Assembly: GCA_947258425.1 (NCBI GenBank)
Contig: CAMYIG010000049.1
Span: 1-64,000, forward strand
Source of the DNA: SZUA-76 sp945787585
GTDB taxonomy: Bacteria; Pseudomonadota; Gammaproteobacteria; SZUA-140
Direction of reading: 5' to 3'
DNA: 64,000 nt
Shown here: in pieces, positions 48,153 to 57,777 of the stretch
Numbering within the stretch: position 1 is the stretch's first letter
How the letters are laid out: every line of letters starts with the position of its first letter
Program-made: the position numbers and the translations under genes
Notes under the pieces: generated by a model
The model's input: the letters and a program-made list of their open reading frames with translations, nothing else
Databases searched by the model: none
What the model was told of the DNA's origin: nothing

Positions 48153-49061
48153 ATGACAATGCAAAAACAAATTTTGAAAAACAATTACCGTTCAACCATC
48201 GCTCGCAAGCTTTTCACTACGAAAATACTCTGGTTGTGTTCACTCTTTATGGTAAGTCTTTTCAATGTGTCAGCGGCCACCGCTATCACTAGCATCACGC
48301 CCATTGCTAACCCCTCTGATGATGCCCGTGAGGCGATGTCGACTGGAAATGTGGATCTTTTGAGCCGTAACCTCCCCATTAGTTTTGATGATAACGGTAA
48401 TGGAGATCAACGCATTGGGCTACGTTTTGCGGTCAATATCCCCAGCAATAGAACTATCACCAGAGCCTATATACAGTTTACAGCCGATAAGGCCTCAAGC
48501 GGCTCATCAAACCTCTACATAAATGCTGAATACCGCAACGATGCAGCACCCTTTGCCAGCAATGCCCTGGATATCTCATCACGACCCCTGACGCCTTCAA
48601 CGATTAATTGGACACCCCACTCCTGGAATACCGTGGGTCACAACGGCTTTTCCGAACGCACCCCCGACCTCAGCGCGCTGATACAGGAAGTCATCAATTT
48701 AGAAAACTGGCAGGCGAATAATCATATTGCATTTATCATCTATGGCAGTGGCACACGCACCGCAAAATCTTATGATGGTACGCTCGCCAGTTACGGTTCT
48801 ACTGCACTCGCGCCTCAGCTACACATTGAATACAGTGAAAATAGCGCGCCCGAACCTGCGCCAACCCCCGTTGACCACCTCCCCGTCGCCAATGCGGATA
48901 CGCTGACCACCGCCGAAGACACAACGGCCACCCTTAACGTACTCAGCAACGACACCGGCCTCGAAGACGGACTTACACCCCGGCCAGTGGCTTTTCAGGC
49001 ACGGATACTTTTCAATACCACATCACTGATGCCGATGGGGATACCAGCAGCGCAGGGGTAA
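48153..49061 (+). pseudogene. Secreted multimodular protein A, N-terminal part (frame broken by deletion)
   Basis: The first 302 residues begin with a signal peptide (FNVSAATA). One copy of a ~180-residue repeated module follows: DDAREAMSTGNVDL, GLRFAVNIPSN, AYIQFTADKASSGSSNLYI, RTPDLSALIQEVINLENWQ, GSGTRTAKSYDG, LAPQLHIEY. A cadherin/Big-like repeat then begins (VANADTLTTAEDTTATLNVL). After GLEDG at 48970 the frame is lost and reads foreign residues to a stop. The lost frame resumes as TYTPASGFSGTDTFQY and runs into the 49070 frame, so this is the 5' part of one larger gene. No strong ribosome site precedes the ATG. Confidence 0.8.
48873..48970 (+). repeat. 98-bp repeat, copy 1 (start of a cadherin/Big-like module)
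   Basis: Identical over 98 bases to 49970-50067. Copy 1 is followed immediately by ACTTACACCCCGG..., which in copy 2 occurs 70 bases further on. This shows an internal deletion here. Confidence 0.9.
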
Positions 49062-49069
49062 GTGTCACC

Positions 49070-51373
49070 GTGAATAGCACAACACTTTTTCAACTCCCTC
49101 CCATCATCGTGAGTGATGACGTCGAAGAAACCATGTCCACCGGTCAAATGGATCTGAGCAGCCAAAACCTTCAACTGACTTATGACGCAAGCGTCGGTGG
49201 TCAACGCGTCGGCTTACGCTTCGCACTCAATATCCCCAGCGATAGCGTTATCACTAATGCCTACATTCAATTCACGGCTGATAAAACCTCCAGTGGCGAT
49301 AGCAATCTTTACATCTTTGCCGAACATAATGTCAATGCCGCGCCATTTTCCAGTAATTACCTCGACGTCTCATCTCGACCGGCCACTGCCTCAACTGTCT
49401 ACTGGTCACCACTCCCCTGGAATACCGTGGGGCACAACGGCTTTAATGAGCGCACACCCGACCTCAGCACACTGATACAAGAAGTGATCGAGCTAGAAAA
49501 CTGGCAGGCTAACAATCATATTGCCTTTATCATGTACGGCAGCGGTACACGTACTGCAAAATCCTATGATGGCACGCTTGCCAGTTACGGCTCGACCGAT
49601 CTCGCGCCACAACTGCACGTTGAATTCGCCGCCAATAGTGCGCCAGCGCCCGAACCCACACCGGCACCCGATCCTGAACCGACGCCCGTCGACCACCTCC
49701 CCGCCGCCAATGCGGATACGCTGACCACCGCCGAAGACACCGCCGCCACTGTGAATGTACTGAGCAACGACACCGGCCTTGAAGACGGTGGCATCGTCGT
49801 CACCTTGAGTGCAGCGCCGACCAACGGCACTGTCACCGTCGGGTCGAATGGCGCGCTGACCTACACCCCCAACAGTGGCTATGCCGGAGCGGATACTTTT
49901 CAGTATCAAATCACCGATGCCGATGGTGATACGAGCAGTGCCAATGTCAGCGTAACGGTCGTCCCCACTGACCACCTCCCCGTCGCCAATGCGGATACGC
50001 TGACCACCGCCGAAGACACAACGGCCACCCTTAACGTACTCAGCAACGACACCGGCCTCGAAGACGGCGGCATCGTCGTCACCTTGAGTGCAGCGCCGAC
50101 CAACGGCACTGTGTCGATTGGATCTAACGGCGTGCTGACTTACACCCCGGCCAGTGGCTTTTCAGGTGCCGATAATTTCCAATACCGCATCACCGATGCC
50201 GATGGCGATGTGAGCGGCGCCAGTGTGGTGGTAACGGTGGCTGCCAATGAACAAACCACTATCCTCGTCAATGATGATGCTGAAGAAGAGCTCTCTTCAG
50301 GCACTATTGATCTTGGCAGCAGTGATCTCGAACTCATCCATGAGCCCGGGTGGTCTGGTGCCCAACGTGTGGGGTTACGGTTTGCATTGAACATTCCCAG
50401 CAACCATCACATCCTCAATGCCTATATCCAGTTCACTGCGGATGAGGTCTCCACTGGCGCAAGTAATCTCATGATCAGCGCAGACAATAGTACGAATGCA
50501 GTGCCATTCTCGAACACACGCTATGATCTCTCATCACGATCCCTGACCGCCCATTCAGTTAACTGGGCGCCAGCAGACTGGAACACTGCCGGGGAGCAAG
50601 GTCTCAATCAGCGAACCCCTGACTTGAGTACTATTATTCAGGAAATTATCGATACAGATGGCTGGCAGGCCGACAGCCCCATCGCATTTATTTTCGATGG
50701 AAGTGGCACCCGTAATGCGGTATCACTGGATGGTGCGCCGTCGAACTTTGGCTCAGTCAATTTTGCGCCACAACTGCACATTGAGTACGCTATCAATAGC
50801 GCGCCGACACCCCAGCCTGCACCAGCACCAAAGTCGGAACCGACTGACTCCCAGCCACAGGCACATCCTGATAGCGCATCGACCGATACTGCGACACCAG
50901 TGGCTATCGCCGTACTCGATAATGATACGGGATTAAATGATGGTCCCGTCACAGTCTCTATCACAAGCTTGCCCGCCAATGGCGTTGTCACCGTTGATGC
51001 AAATAATAATGTCATCTATACGCCAAACAGCAGCTTCTTTGGTACTGATAGCTTTATCTACAGGGTCACGGATGCTGATAGTGACAGCGCCATGGCCAAC
51101 GTCGAGATACTGGTGATATGTACCTCCGGCACCTGTACAAAGACGATTCGGATCACCTGGAACCCAAACCCTGAACCAGACATCGCAGGTTACTATCTGT
51201 ACCATGGCACACAGCCTGGTGTTTATCCGGATAAGATCTGGGTGGGCAATGTCACAACATATGACTTTGAGACAGCCGATTTAACCGACCATTTCTTTGC
51301 GATTTCAGCGGTAAACAGTGCCGAACATGAGTCAGGACAATCCGAAGAAATCCCCATATCATTAGCGCCATAA
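49070..51373 (+). CDS. Secreted multimodular protein A, C-terminal part
   Basis: 767 residues as an open frame, but the frame is open further upstream across the deletion and the GTG at 49070 has no supporting site, so this is the continuation of the 48153 gene. Order: the repeated beta-rich module (residues ~15-195), an Ala-Pro-Glu-rich linker, two cadherin/Big-like repeats (DTLTTAEDTAATVNVLSNDTGLEDGG type, ~215-395), a second copy of the ~180-residue module (~400-580), a third Big-like repeat (~595-680), and an Fn3-like C-terminus (CTSGTCTKTIRITWN, YYLYHGTQPGVY). The repeated module may belong to the DNRLRE/CBM96 group; that is a resemblance, not a match I could test. The beta-helix partner gene follows by 40 bases. 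Confidence 0.8.
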   Translation: MNSTTLFQLPPIIVSDDVEETMSTGQMDLSSQNLQLTYDASVGGQRVGLRFALNIPSDSVITNAYIQFTADKTSSGDSNLYIFAEHNVNAAPFSSNYLDVSSRPATASTVYWSPLPWNTVGHNGFNERTPDLSTLIQEVIELENWQANNHIAFIMYGSGTRTAKSYDGTLASYGSTDLAPQLHVEFAANSAPAPEPTPAPDPEPTPVDHLPAANADTLTTAEDTAATVNVLSNDTGLEDGGIVVTLSAAPTNGTVTVGSNGALTYTPNSGYAGADTFQYQITDADGDTSSANVSVTVVPTDHLPVANADTLTTAEDTTATLNVLSNDTGLEDGGIVVTLSAAPTNGTVSIGSNGVLTYTPASGFSGADNFQYRITDADGDVSGASVVVTVAANEQTTILVNDDAEEELSSGTIDLGSSDLELIHEPGWSGAQRVGLRFALNIPSNHHILNAYIQFTADEVSTGASNLMISADNSTNAVPFSNTRYDLSSRSLTAHSVNWAPADWNTAGEQGLNQRTPDLSTIIQEIIDTDGWQADSPIAFIFDGSGTRNAVSLDGAPSNFGSVNFAPQLHIEYAINSAPTPQPAPAPKSEPTDSQPQAHPDSASTDTATPVAIAVLDNDTGLNDGPVTVSITSLPANGVVTVDANNNVIYTPNSSFFGTDSFIYRVTDADSDSAMANVEILVICTSGTCTKTIRITWNPNPEPDIAGYYLYHGTQPGVYPDKIWVGNVTTYDFETADLTDHFFAISAVNSAEHESGQSEEIPISLAP
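49970..50067 (+). repeat. 98-bp repeat, copy 2
   Basis: Identical to 48873-48970. A more diverged relative lies at about 49690-49788. The three copies mark recent in-gene duplication of Big-like modules. Confidence 0.9.
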
Positions 51374-51413
51374 TTCAACCATGATACTAATAAAACTGTA
51401 CAGGATAGTTACA

Positions 51414-53009
51414 ATGAGTGTGCCCGTAAAACTTAGACTTATACTGCCAATTTTGTCCTTTCTATTACTGGGAACTAGTAATGCATTTGCTGCGATTTAC
51501 TATGTATCCACTTCAGGCAACGACTCGTCTGGTAGCGGCGCTTCAAGCAGCCCCTGGAAAACAATCGGTTACGGAATCGATCAAATGGCCTCCGGCGATA
51601 CGTTGCTTGTTAAAGCCGGTACCTATATTGGGAAAGAGAACTTCATCAACTCACGTCTTAACGATCTACCTAGTGGCACACCTGGCAAGTACACAATAGT
51701 AAAAGCAGAAGTGCCTTTGGAAGTCACTATCAAAAATGACGGCTCGCTCAACTATTACGATAACCTGATACGTCTCGAAGGAAACTATATTCATGTGGAC
51801 GGTTTTATTGTAGATATGATTAATCAGAGCGAACCAGAATACAATGCGGAAGTCACGGGCAACTATAATAAAATCACGCGGAGTTTTTTTCGTCGCGAAG
51901 GGAATGTTAGTCAATACGGCGGCTGGGTATCGATTTTAGGCGATTATAACCTTGTCGAGGATAGCGCTGGCGTCGGTGCTGCACGGTATGGTTTCTATAC
52001 CGGTGGCCCTACTTCATCAGCGAGCCAAAATATTTTTCGTCGTATCGTTGCCAGAGTGGATTACTCTAATTCTGACCAGCCAAAAGCGGCGTTTTCCGCC
52101 TACGGCAATGACACCGGCAATAATATGCACGATGTGTTGTTTCAAAACTGCATTGCGATTGATGGACGACGCGGTCCCAGCAGTTCAGAAGACACCTATG
52201 GTGGATTTTATTTTCCTAAAAATGCGACGAATATTACAATCCAGGGCAGCATCGTACTCAACAATGAAGCAGGACATGCCGGTTATTTTGTCAAAGAATT
52301 ACAGGGCGATAATATCCATCTCGAACATTCTATCGCGTGGGATGTATATGGGAGTACTCACATAGCAGGCGTGCGCGCCAATGGCGCTGGCGGTCTTTAT
52401 TTTGGACTCGACCATATGACCATCGGCAACACACTGGCGGCGTATTACAATAAAGACAGCGCTCAACAGCGGGTTTTAACCAATTCACTCTTCTACAATA
52501 ACGCTGTATTATCCTCAGGTAGCGATTATGATTGGGCCTCAAAGACCAACAATGCTTTCTTTCCTATCTCACAGGCGATCGGCATCCTTTCGATCATCAG
52601 CAATATCAATCTAAAATATATCCTTCGTGCCGAAACTGGCAGCGCCCTTGTTGGCAGCGCTAGCGGTGGCGATAACATAGGAGCCGATGTCACCCAGCAA
52701 TACGGCGTTTCAGGCACACTATGGGGGGAACCGGGGTTTGATCAACGCACCAGCAATGCCCTCTGGCCGTGGAAGTACGAAGATAAAATCAAAACATTAT
52801 TCTCAATTTCAAACACACCGCCGGCTGGCAACATCCCCTCCAGCAATAATACTGTCAGAGGATTTACGGTCGCAAATGATCAATTTGGCAAGCGCATGAC
52901 ATTAACCCGTTACATTTGGCAATACCTGGGAAATGAGATCCCTTCTGAGATTTATGGTGCCTCATCAGTCTCGATTCCGACGGGAGGGAGCGCCGCTGTT
53001 ATTCAGTAA
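51414..53009 (+). CDS. Secreted right-handed beta-helix protein A (DUF1565/pectate-lyase-like)
   Basis: 531 residues. A signal peptide ends at ...NAFA, followed by IYYVSTSGNDSSGSG and PWKTIGYGIDQM, the DUF1565 N-cap of many parallel beta-helix proteins. The middle has repeated short strands rich in Asn and Ile with Gly turns, consistent with a right-handed beta-helix. No catalytic motif of a characterised polysaccharide lyase family was recognised. I start at the ATG at 51414, preceded by AGGATAG, because the paralogue at 56185 has the same leader; the frame extends 11 codons upstream. Paired with the large protein, which suggests joint export and a common target. Enzyme activity is inference. 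Confidence 0.8.
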   Translation: MSVPVKLRLILPILSFLLLGTSNAFAAIYYVSTSGNDSSGSGASSSPWKTIGYGIDQMASGDTLLVKAGTYIGKENFINSRLNDLPSGTPGKYTIVKAEVPLEVTIKNDGSLNYYDNLIRLEGNYIHVDGFIVDMINQSEPEYNAEVTGNYNKITRSFFRREGNVSQYGGWVSILGDYNLVEDSAGVGAARYGFYTGGPTSSASQNIFRRIVARVDYSNSDQPKAAFSAYGNDTGNNMHDVLFQNCIAIDGRRGPSSSEDTYGGFYFPKNATNITIQGSIVLNNEAGHAGYFVKELQGDNIHLEHSIAWDVYGSTHIAGVRANGAGGLYFGLDHMTIGNTLAAYYNKDSAQQRVLTNSLFYNNAVLSSGSDYDWASKTNNAFFPISQAIGILSIISNINLKYILRAETGSALVGSASGGDNIGADVTQQYGVSGTLWGEPGFDQRTSNALWPWKYEDKIKTLFSISNTPPAGNIPSSNNTVRGFTVANDQFGKRMTLTRYIWQYLGNEIPSEIYGASSVSIPTGGSAAVIQ

Positions 53010-53034
53010 TCATGAGTAGCATATTTTTAGCGCG

Positions 53035-53057
53035 CACTAAATAGAAACCATTTAGTG
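53035..53057. repeat. Perfect 8-bp hairpin after beta-helix gene A
   Basis: CACTAAAT pairs with ATTTAGTG around a 7-base loop, 26 bases after the stop of the beta-helix gene. There is no T-run, so it is a weak terminator candidate or a protein-binding palindrome. Confidence 0.5.
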
Positions 53058-53185
53058 ACAGAACACTCACAGGTGAGAGCTTTAATACGCCGCTAAACTG
53101 CGGCAATGTTATCTATCAAATAAATTCTCTATCTATCTAATAAATGAAGACTATTTAGATATGAACCTTACTTTCAAATATTTAG

Positions 53186-53220
53186 TTGTTTGTATAGTAT
53201 GATGCTTGTTTGTACAATAC
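53186..53220 (+). promoter_or_regulatory. Tandem 15-base direct repeats upstream of cassette B
   Basis: TTGTTTGTATAGTAT and TTGTTTGTACAATAC begin exactly 20 bases apart, about two helical turns. This arrangement suits a dimeric or cooperative regulator, but no known consensus was recognised. The same pair was not found upstream of cassette A. Confidence 0.4.
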
Positions 53221-53407
53221 TCGCCACATTGAATTTCAATATTTAATGCAAGTAGCACTTTCACAGAATACACAGCAGTTAGCGCAAATACACATGAATT
53301 TTACAGGGTACATGTGGCATAATTCTTGATTGATATTTTAAGCATAAAGTGAAATAACAACCTGTTTCAATTTTGATCACAGAAGTCGTTTATAGAGCCA
53401 TCATCCT

Positions 53408-56143
53408 TTGACCATAAAAAAATTAACTGCTAGCAGCACACACGCCTCAGCATCAGTCATTAAGCTACCTGGGGTATTCACCCTAATCCTATCTCTTTTA
53501 GTAGCGGGCTGTGGTAGTGCTGGTAATGACACGTCCGCTACGGATAGTGATGCAGCAGCAAACACTTCGAGCAGCACTCAATCTACCGTTAACAACGTAT
53601 CAGCAATCATCACGCCGATTGTTGGCTCTGCCAATGATGCTGAGGAAGAGGCCGCTACAGGTTCAATCGATGCCGCTAGTAGTGACCTCGAACTCATCTA
53701 CGAACCCGGTGGCTCAGGAGAACAGCGCGTTGGTTTGCGCTTCAGTCTGGATATCCCTAAAAATAGCATTGTCACGCGGGCTTACATTCAATTCACCAGC
53801 GATGAAGTGTCAACTGGTGAAAGCAGTCTGACTATCCGTGCCGAATACAGTGCGAATGCGGCATCTTTTTCTACAAATAATTTCGATATTTCATCTCGCC
53901 CTGTCACCACTGCATCAGTCGACTGGACACCACCCGAGTGGAATACCACAGGGGAAAGTGGAATTGACCAGCGCACCCCTGATATCAGCACCCTCGCCCA
54001 GAAAGTAGTAGATCTCTCTGACTGGCAAGCCAATAATTACATCGCATTTATCATTACTGGTACGGGTACTCGCACGTCGGTATCCCATGACGGTTCACCT
54101 GTGTTTGCACCAAAACTGTACATTGAATACGCAGTCAATGAACCCGAACCTGAGCCTATTCCGCCATCACCAGAGCCTGTGACTCCACCGCCTGCACCCG
54201 TCGATCATTTCCCCATAGCAGAGAATGACACCCTGAGCACTTCAGAAAACACGGCTGTCTCTTTCAACCTGCTCAGCAATGATCATGGTCTTGAAGATGG
54301 TGGCATTGTGATCACTCTAAGCAGTGCACCGGCCAATGGCAGCACATCCCTTGCTCAAAATGGCACGGTGACATACAGCCCCAATGGTGGCTATGCAGGC
54401 AGTGATCAGTTCACCTATCGCGTCACAGATGCCGATGGCGATTCAAGCAGTGCCATTGTTAATGTAACCATTGACGCGATTAATTATTTGCCCATCGCTC
54501 ACGACGATAGTATCGAAATTAACGCGGGGTCATCAGTCACGGTGAATGTCCTCACCAATGACACAGGACTCGAAGACGGCGGTATCACTGTCACACTCGA
54601 CAACACACCAACTAACGGTAGCGTTCAGATTGACCAGAACGGCACAATTACCTACACCCCCAACAGTGGCTATGTCGGCAGTGACTCCCTTACATACCGC
54701 ATCACAGACAGTGATGGGGATAGCAGTAGCGCTAACTTCAATCTCATTATTCATCCACTTATCAGCCAACAACCCGCCAGTGATGATGCCGAAGAGACAA
54801 TGTCAACCGGCAGAATGGATCTTGCAAGCAGCAATCTCGAACTTACACTACACACCAATGGCACGGGTGGCCAGCGTGTGGGGCTGCGTTTTAAACTAGA
54901 CGTCCCCAGTAATAGCATTATTACCAATGCCTATATCCAGTTTACAACCAGCCAGACCTCGTCTGGAGTAAGCAACCTGTTTATCTTCGCTGAGAAAAGC
55001 ACCAATGCAGCAGCTTTTGCAAGTAATGACCTGAATCTTTTTCGCCGTCCCGCCTCAGATATAACGATTAACTGGATGCCGCCTGACTGGAATACGATCG
55101 GTCAGAAGGAGATTAGCCAACGTACGCCAGATTTAAGTGCGCTCATTCAGGAAATCATTACATTAGACAACTGGCAGGCCAGCAACCATATCGCTTTTAC
55201 CATATACGGCAGTGGCACTCGAATAGCGTACTCACTTGACAGCTCACTATTAAATCTAGGCACCACTGAACTAGCGCCACAGCTTTATGTTGAATATGCC
55301 CCAGCTGATGCAACGTCACCGCTGCCAGCCCCCACTAACACGTTTCCAATCGCGCATCTGGATAGTCTCACGACGATAAAAAATACGCCGGTAAGCATCA
55401 ACGTACTAAGTAATGATGAAGGACTCTCAGATGCACCCATTAACGTCACCATCAGCACCCCCGCCCCAAATGGGCGTGTTGTTATTGGCCAAAATGGCAA
55501 CCTCACCTACACACCAGATAGTGATTATTTAGGGACAGATACCTTCACTTACACCATCACAGACGCCAATAGCGACGCCGATTCTGCAAGTGTCAACGTC
55601 TCAATTAATGACTCCAATCATTTACCCGTTGCCAATGCTGATAACGTCACAACGCAAACCAGCACACCGGTGACGATTGCTGTACTTGATAATGACACGG
55701 GTATAGAAGACAGCCCAATCACTATGGCCATTTCAACGCACCCCATCAATGGAAGCGTGACCATTGAACCAGACAATACGATCACCTACACCTCGAATGC
55801 AGATTACTTCGGGCCTGATAGTTTCGGTTACACCATTACAGACATAGACAACGACAGCGCCGCTGCCAACGTACAGATTACCGTCACATGCACCTCTGGG
55901 ATTTGCTCAAAGACCATTAGAGCCACATGGGATGCGAATGCAGAACCGAACATCAGTGGATACTACCTCCATCATGGTACACAATCAGGTACATACACAG
56001 ATAAAATCTGGGTGGGTGATATGACATCATATGATTTTATTACCTCCGAATTGACAGACCACTTCTTCGCAGTTTCAGCGGTGAATACGTCAAGCGATGA
56101 GTCCGATCTATCCGCCGAAGCATCGATATCACTAGCGCCATGA
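53408..56143 (+). CDS. Secreted multimodular lipoprotein B
   Basis: 911 residues, an intact paralogue of protein A. The start is a TTG at 53408; no in-frame ATG occurs before the signal. The lipobox LVAGC gives Cys35, so it is lipid-anchored unlike protein A. Modules: ~180-residue beta-rich module (75-242, NDAEEEAATGS...LYIEY), two cadherin/Big-like repeats (270-450), a second ~180-residue module (458-632), two more Big-like repeats (645-828), and an Fn3-like C-terminus (828-905). The C-terminus is very similar to that of protein A. Linkers are Pro-rich. Probable role: surface anchoring and glycan binding for its beta-helix partner. No export-sorting tag was recognised. Confidence 0.83.
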   Translation: MTIKKLTASSTHASASVIKLPGVFTLILSLLVAGCGSAGNDTSATDSDAAANTSSSTQSTVNNVSAIITPIVGSANDAEEEAATGSIDAASSDLELIYEPGGSGEQRVGLRFSLDIPKNSIVTRAYIQFTSDEVSTGESSLTIRAEYSANAASFSTNNFDISSRPVTTASVDWTPPEWNTTGESGIDQRTPDISTLAQKVVDLSDWQANNYIAFIITGTGTRTSVSHDGSPVFAPKLYIEYAVNEPEPEPIPPSPEPVTPPPAPVDHFPIAENDTLSTSENTAVSFNLLSNDHGLEDGGIVITLSSAPANGSTSLAQNGTVTYSPNGGYAGSDQFTYRVTDADGDSSSAIVNVTIDAINYLPIAHDDSIEINAGSSVTVNVLTNDTGLEDGGITVTLDNTPTNGSVQIDQNGTITYTPNSGYVGSDSLTYRITDSDGDSSSANFNLIIHPLISQQPASDDAEETMSTGRMDLASSNLELTLHTNGTGGQRVGLRFKLDVPSNSIITNAYIQFTTSQTSSGVSNLFIFAEKSTNAAAFASNDLNLFRRPASDITINWMPPDWNTIGQKEISQRTPDLSALIQEIITLDNWQASNHIAFTIYGSGTRIAYSLDSSLLNLGTTELAPQLYVEYAPADATSPLPAPTNTFPIAHLDSLTTIKNTPVSINVLSNDEGLSDAPINVTISTPAPNGRVVIGQNGNLTYTPDSDYLGTDTFTYTITDANSDADSASVNVSINDSNHLPVANADNVTTQTSTPVTIAVLDNDTGIEDSPITMAISTHPINGSVTIEPDNTITYTSNADYFGPDSFGYTITDIDNDSAAANVQITVTCTSGICSKTIRATWDANAEPNISGYYLHHGTQSGTYTDKIWVGDMTSYDFITSELTDHFFAVSAVNTSSDESDLSAEASISLAP

Positions 56144-56184
56144 TCGGCCCATTTCATCAGAACAAAGGCTAAAGGATAGTTACC

Positions 56185-57777
56185 ATGAACGCTTCAGTAA
56201 AATTCAGACTACTATTGCCAGCCCTGTTAATTTTCTTATTCTGGAATAACAGTGCCATCGCGGCTATTTACTATGTTGCAACAACAGGGAGCAATCTGTT
56301 TGGCGATGGCACGTCTAATGACCCGTGGAAAACGATTGGTTATGGCATCGATAAAATGAAGTCGGGGGATACATTAATAGTAAAAGCCGGCATCTATCGG
56401 GGAAAAGAGAACTTCATCAACTCTCGCCTTTCTACACTTCCCAGCGGTGGCCCGGGAAACTACACTACCATCAAAGCAGAATCGCCATTCACTGCCATTA
56501 TTAGCAACAGTGCGCCGTTAAACTACTATGATAATCTATTACTCATCGAAGTAGATTATATCCACATCGATGGCTTTGTATTTAACATGATCAATCAGAA
56601 AGAACCGGAATACAATGCTGAAGTATTGGGTAATTATAATAAAATCACCCAAAGTCTTTTCCGTAGAGAAGGCGATGTCAATGAATTTGGTGGCTGGGTA
56701 TCGATACTGGGGGATTATAATCTCGTCGAAGATAGCGCAGGCGTAGGCGCTGCCCGCTATGGTTTCTATACAGGCGGCCCTGGCTCATCCGCCAGCCAGA
56801 ATATTTTTCGTCGCATCGTTGCACGCGTTGACTATTCAAATTCACTACAACCAAAATCTGCCTTTGCTGTTTACGGCAACAATGATGGCACCAATGTACG
56901 GGATGTCTTATGCCAGAACTGTATCGCGATCGATGGAAACCGCGGCCCTAGCGGCTCCGAAGAAACCTATGGCGGTTTTTATTTCCCTAAAAATGCCGCC
57001 AATGTAACGGTACAAGGTAGCATCGTACTCAACAATGAAGCCGCACATGCCGGCTATTTTGCCAAAGAATTACACGGCGAAAATATCCGCTTAGAACATT
57101 CCATTGCATGGGGCGTTTATGGCACCTCATATATCGCAGGTGTCCGTGCCAATGGTGCGGGCGGCCCCTATTTTGGCATCGATCACATGACCATCGGTGC
57201 CAACCCCGTCGCCTATTACAACAAGGACAGTTCAACGCAACGCGTGATGACCAATACCCTTTTTTATAACAATGCCACCACCAGTACTTCAGATTACGGC
57301 TGGACACGCAATTCACATAACGCCTTTTTTCCTGCAACACAGGCCACAGGAAGTAATGCTGTGACGACCAATATTAATCTGAAATATATCCTTCGCGCGG
57401 AGAGTAACAGCGCACTGGTGGGCGCTGCCAGCGATGGCGGCAACATCGGTGCCGACGTCACAAAGCAATATGGGGTATCAGGCACGTTATGGGGAGAAGC
57501 GGGCTACAATCAACGCACCAGCGCTAATCTATGGCCATGGAAACACGAAGATAAGATCAAGGAATGGTTTGCTCTTCCTAATGTGCCGCCAACGGGTAAC
57601 ATCCCCGCGATTAATAATACAGTCCGAGGCTTTACTGTCGCCAATGATCAATTTGGCAAACAGATGACATTAACCCGTTACATCTGGCAGTACCTGGGTA
57701 ACGAAATCCCCGCCGGCATCTATAGCTCCACATCAGTGGCAGCCCCTACAGGGCACGCTGTTGCACTGGTGCCATAG
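56185..57777 (+). CDS. Secreted right-handed beta-helix protein B
   Basis: 530 residues, closely similar along its length to the protein at 51414 (shared segments include SPFTAII-type variation, FGGWVSILGDYNLVEDSAG, FYTGGP, FRRIVARVDYS and TVRGFTVANDQFGK). It has a signal peptide ending ...SAIA, DUF1565-like IYYVATTGSN, and the same beta-helix pattern. AGGATAG precedes the ATG with the same spacing as for copy A. A substrate-binding or lyase role is possible but not shown. Tandem duplication of the two-gene cassette is the simplest origin. Confidence 0.8.
   Translation: MNASVKFRLLLPALLIFLFWNNSAIAAIYYVATTGSNLFGDGTSNDPWKTIGYGIDKMKSGDTLIVKAGIYRGKENFINSRLSTLPSGGPGNYTTIKAESPFTAIISNSAPLNYYDNLLLIEVDYIHIDGFVFNMINQKEPEYNAEVLGNYNKITQSLFRREGDVNEFGGWVSILGDYNLVEDSAGVGAARYGFYTGGPGSSASQNIFRRIVARVDYSNSLQPKSAFAVYGNNDGTNVRDVLCQNCIAIDGNRGPSGSEETYGGFYFPKNAANVTVQGSIVLNNEAAHAGYFAKELHGENIRLEHSIAWGVYGTSYIAGVRANGAGGPYFGIDHMTIGANPVAYYNKDSSTQRVMTNTLFYNNATTSTSDYGWTRNSHNAFFPATQATGSNAVTTNINLKYILRAESNSALVGAASDGGNIGADVTKQYGVSGTLWGEAGYNQRTSANLWPWKHEDKIKEWFALPNVPPTGNIPAINNTVRGFTVANDQFGKQMTLTRYIWQYLGNEIPAGIYSSTSVAAPTGHAVALVP

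Larger units (their letters stand above)
53010..53407. other. AT-rich spacer between cassettes A and B
   Basis: About 400 bases without a gene. It contains a perfect 8-bp hairpin (53035-53057) near the left end and a pair of 15-base direct repeats (53186-53220) near the middle; see separate entries. No coding similarity was seen in either strand. Confidence 0.6.

Noticed and set aside
48873..50164. CRISPR-like or satellite array in the modular genes
   Set aside because: The repeats are coding, in frame, and of protein-module length; there are no short palindromic repeats with unique spacers.
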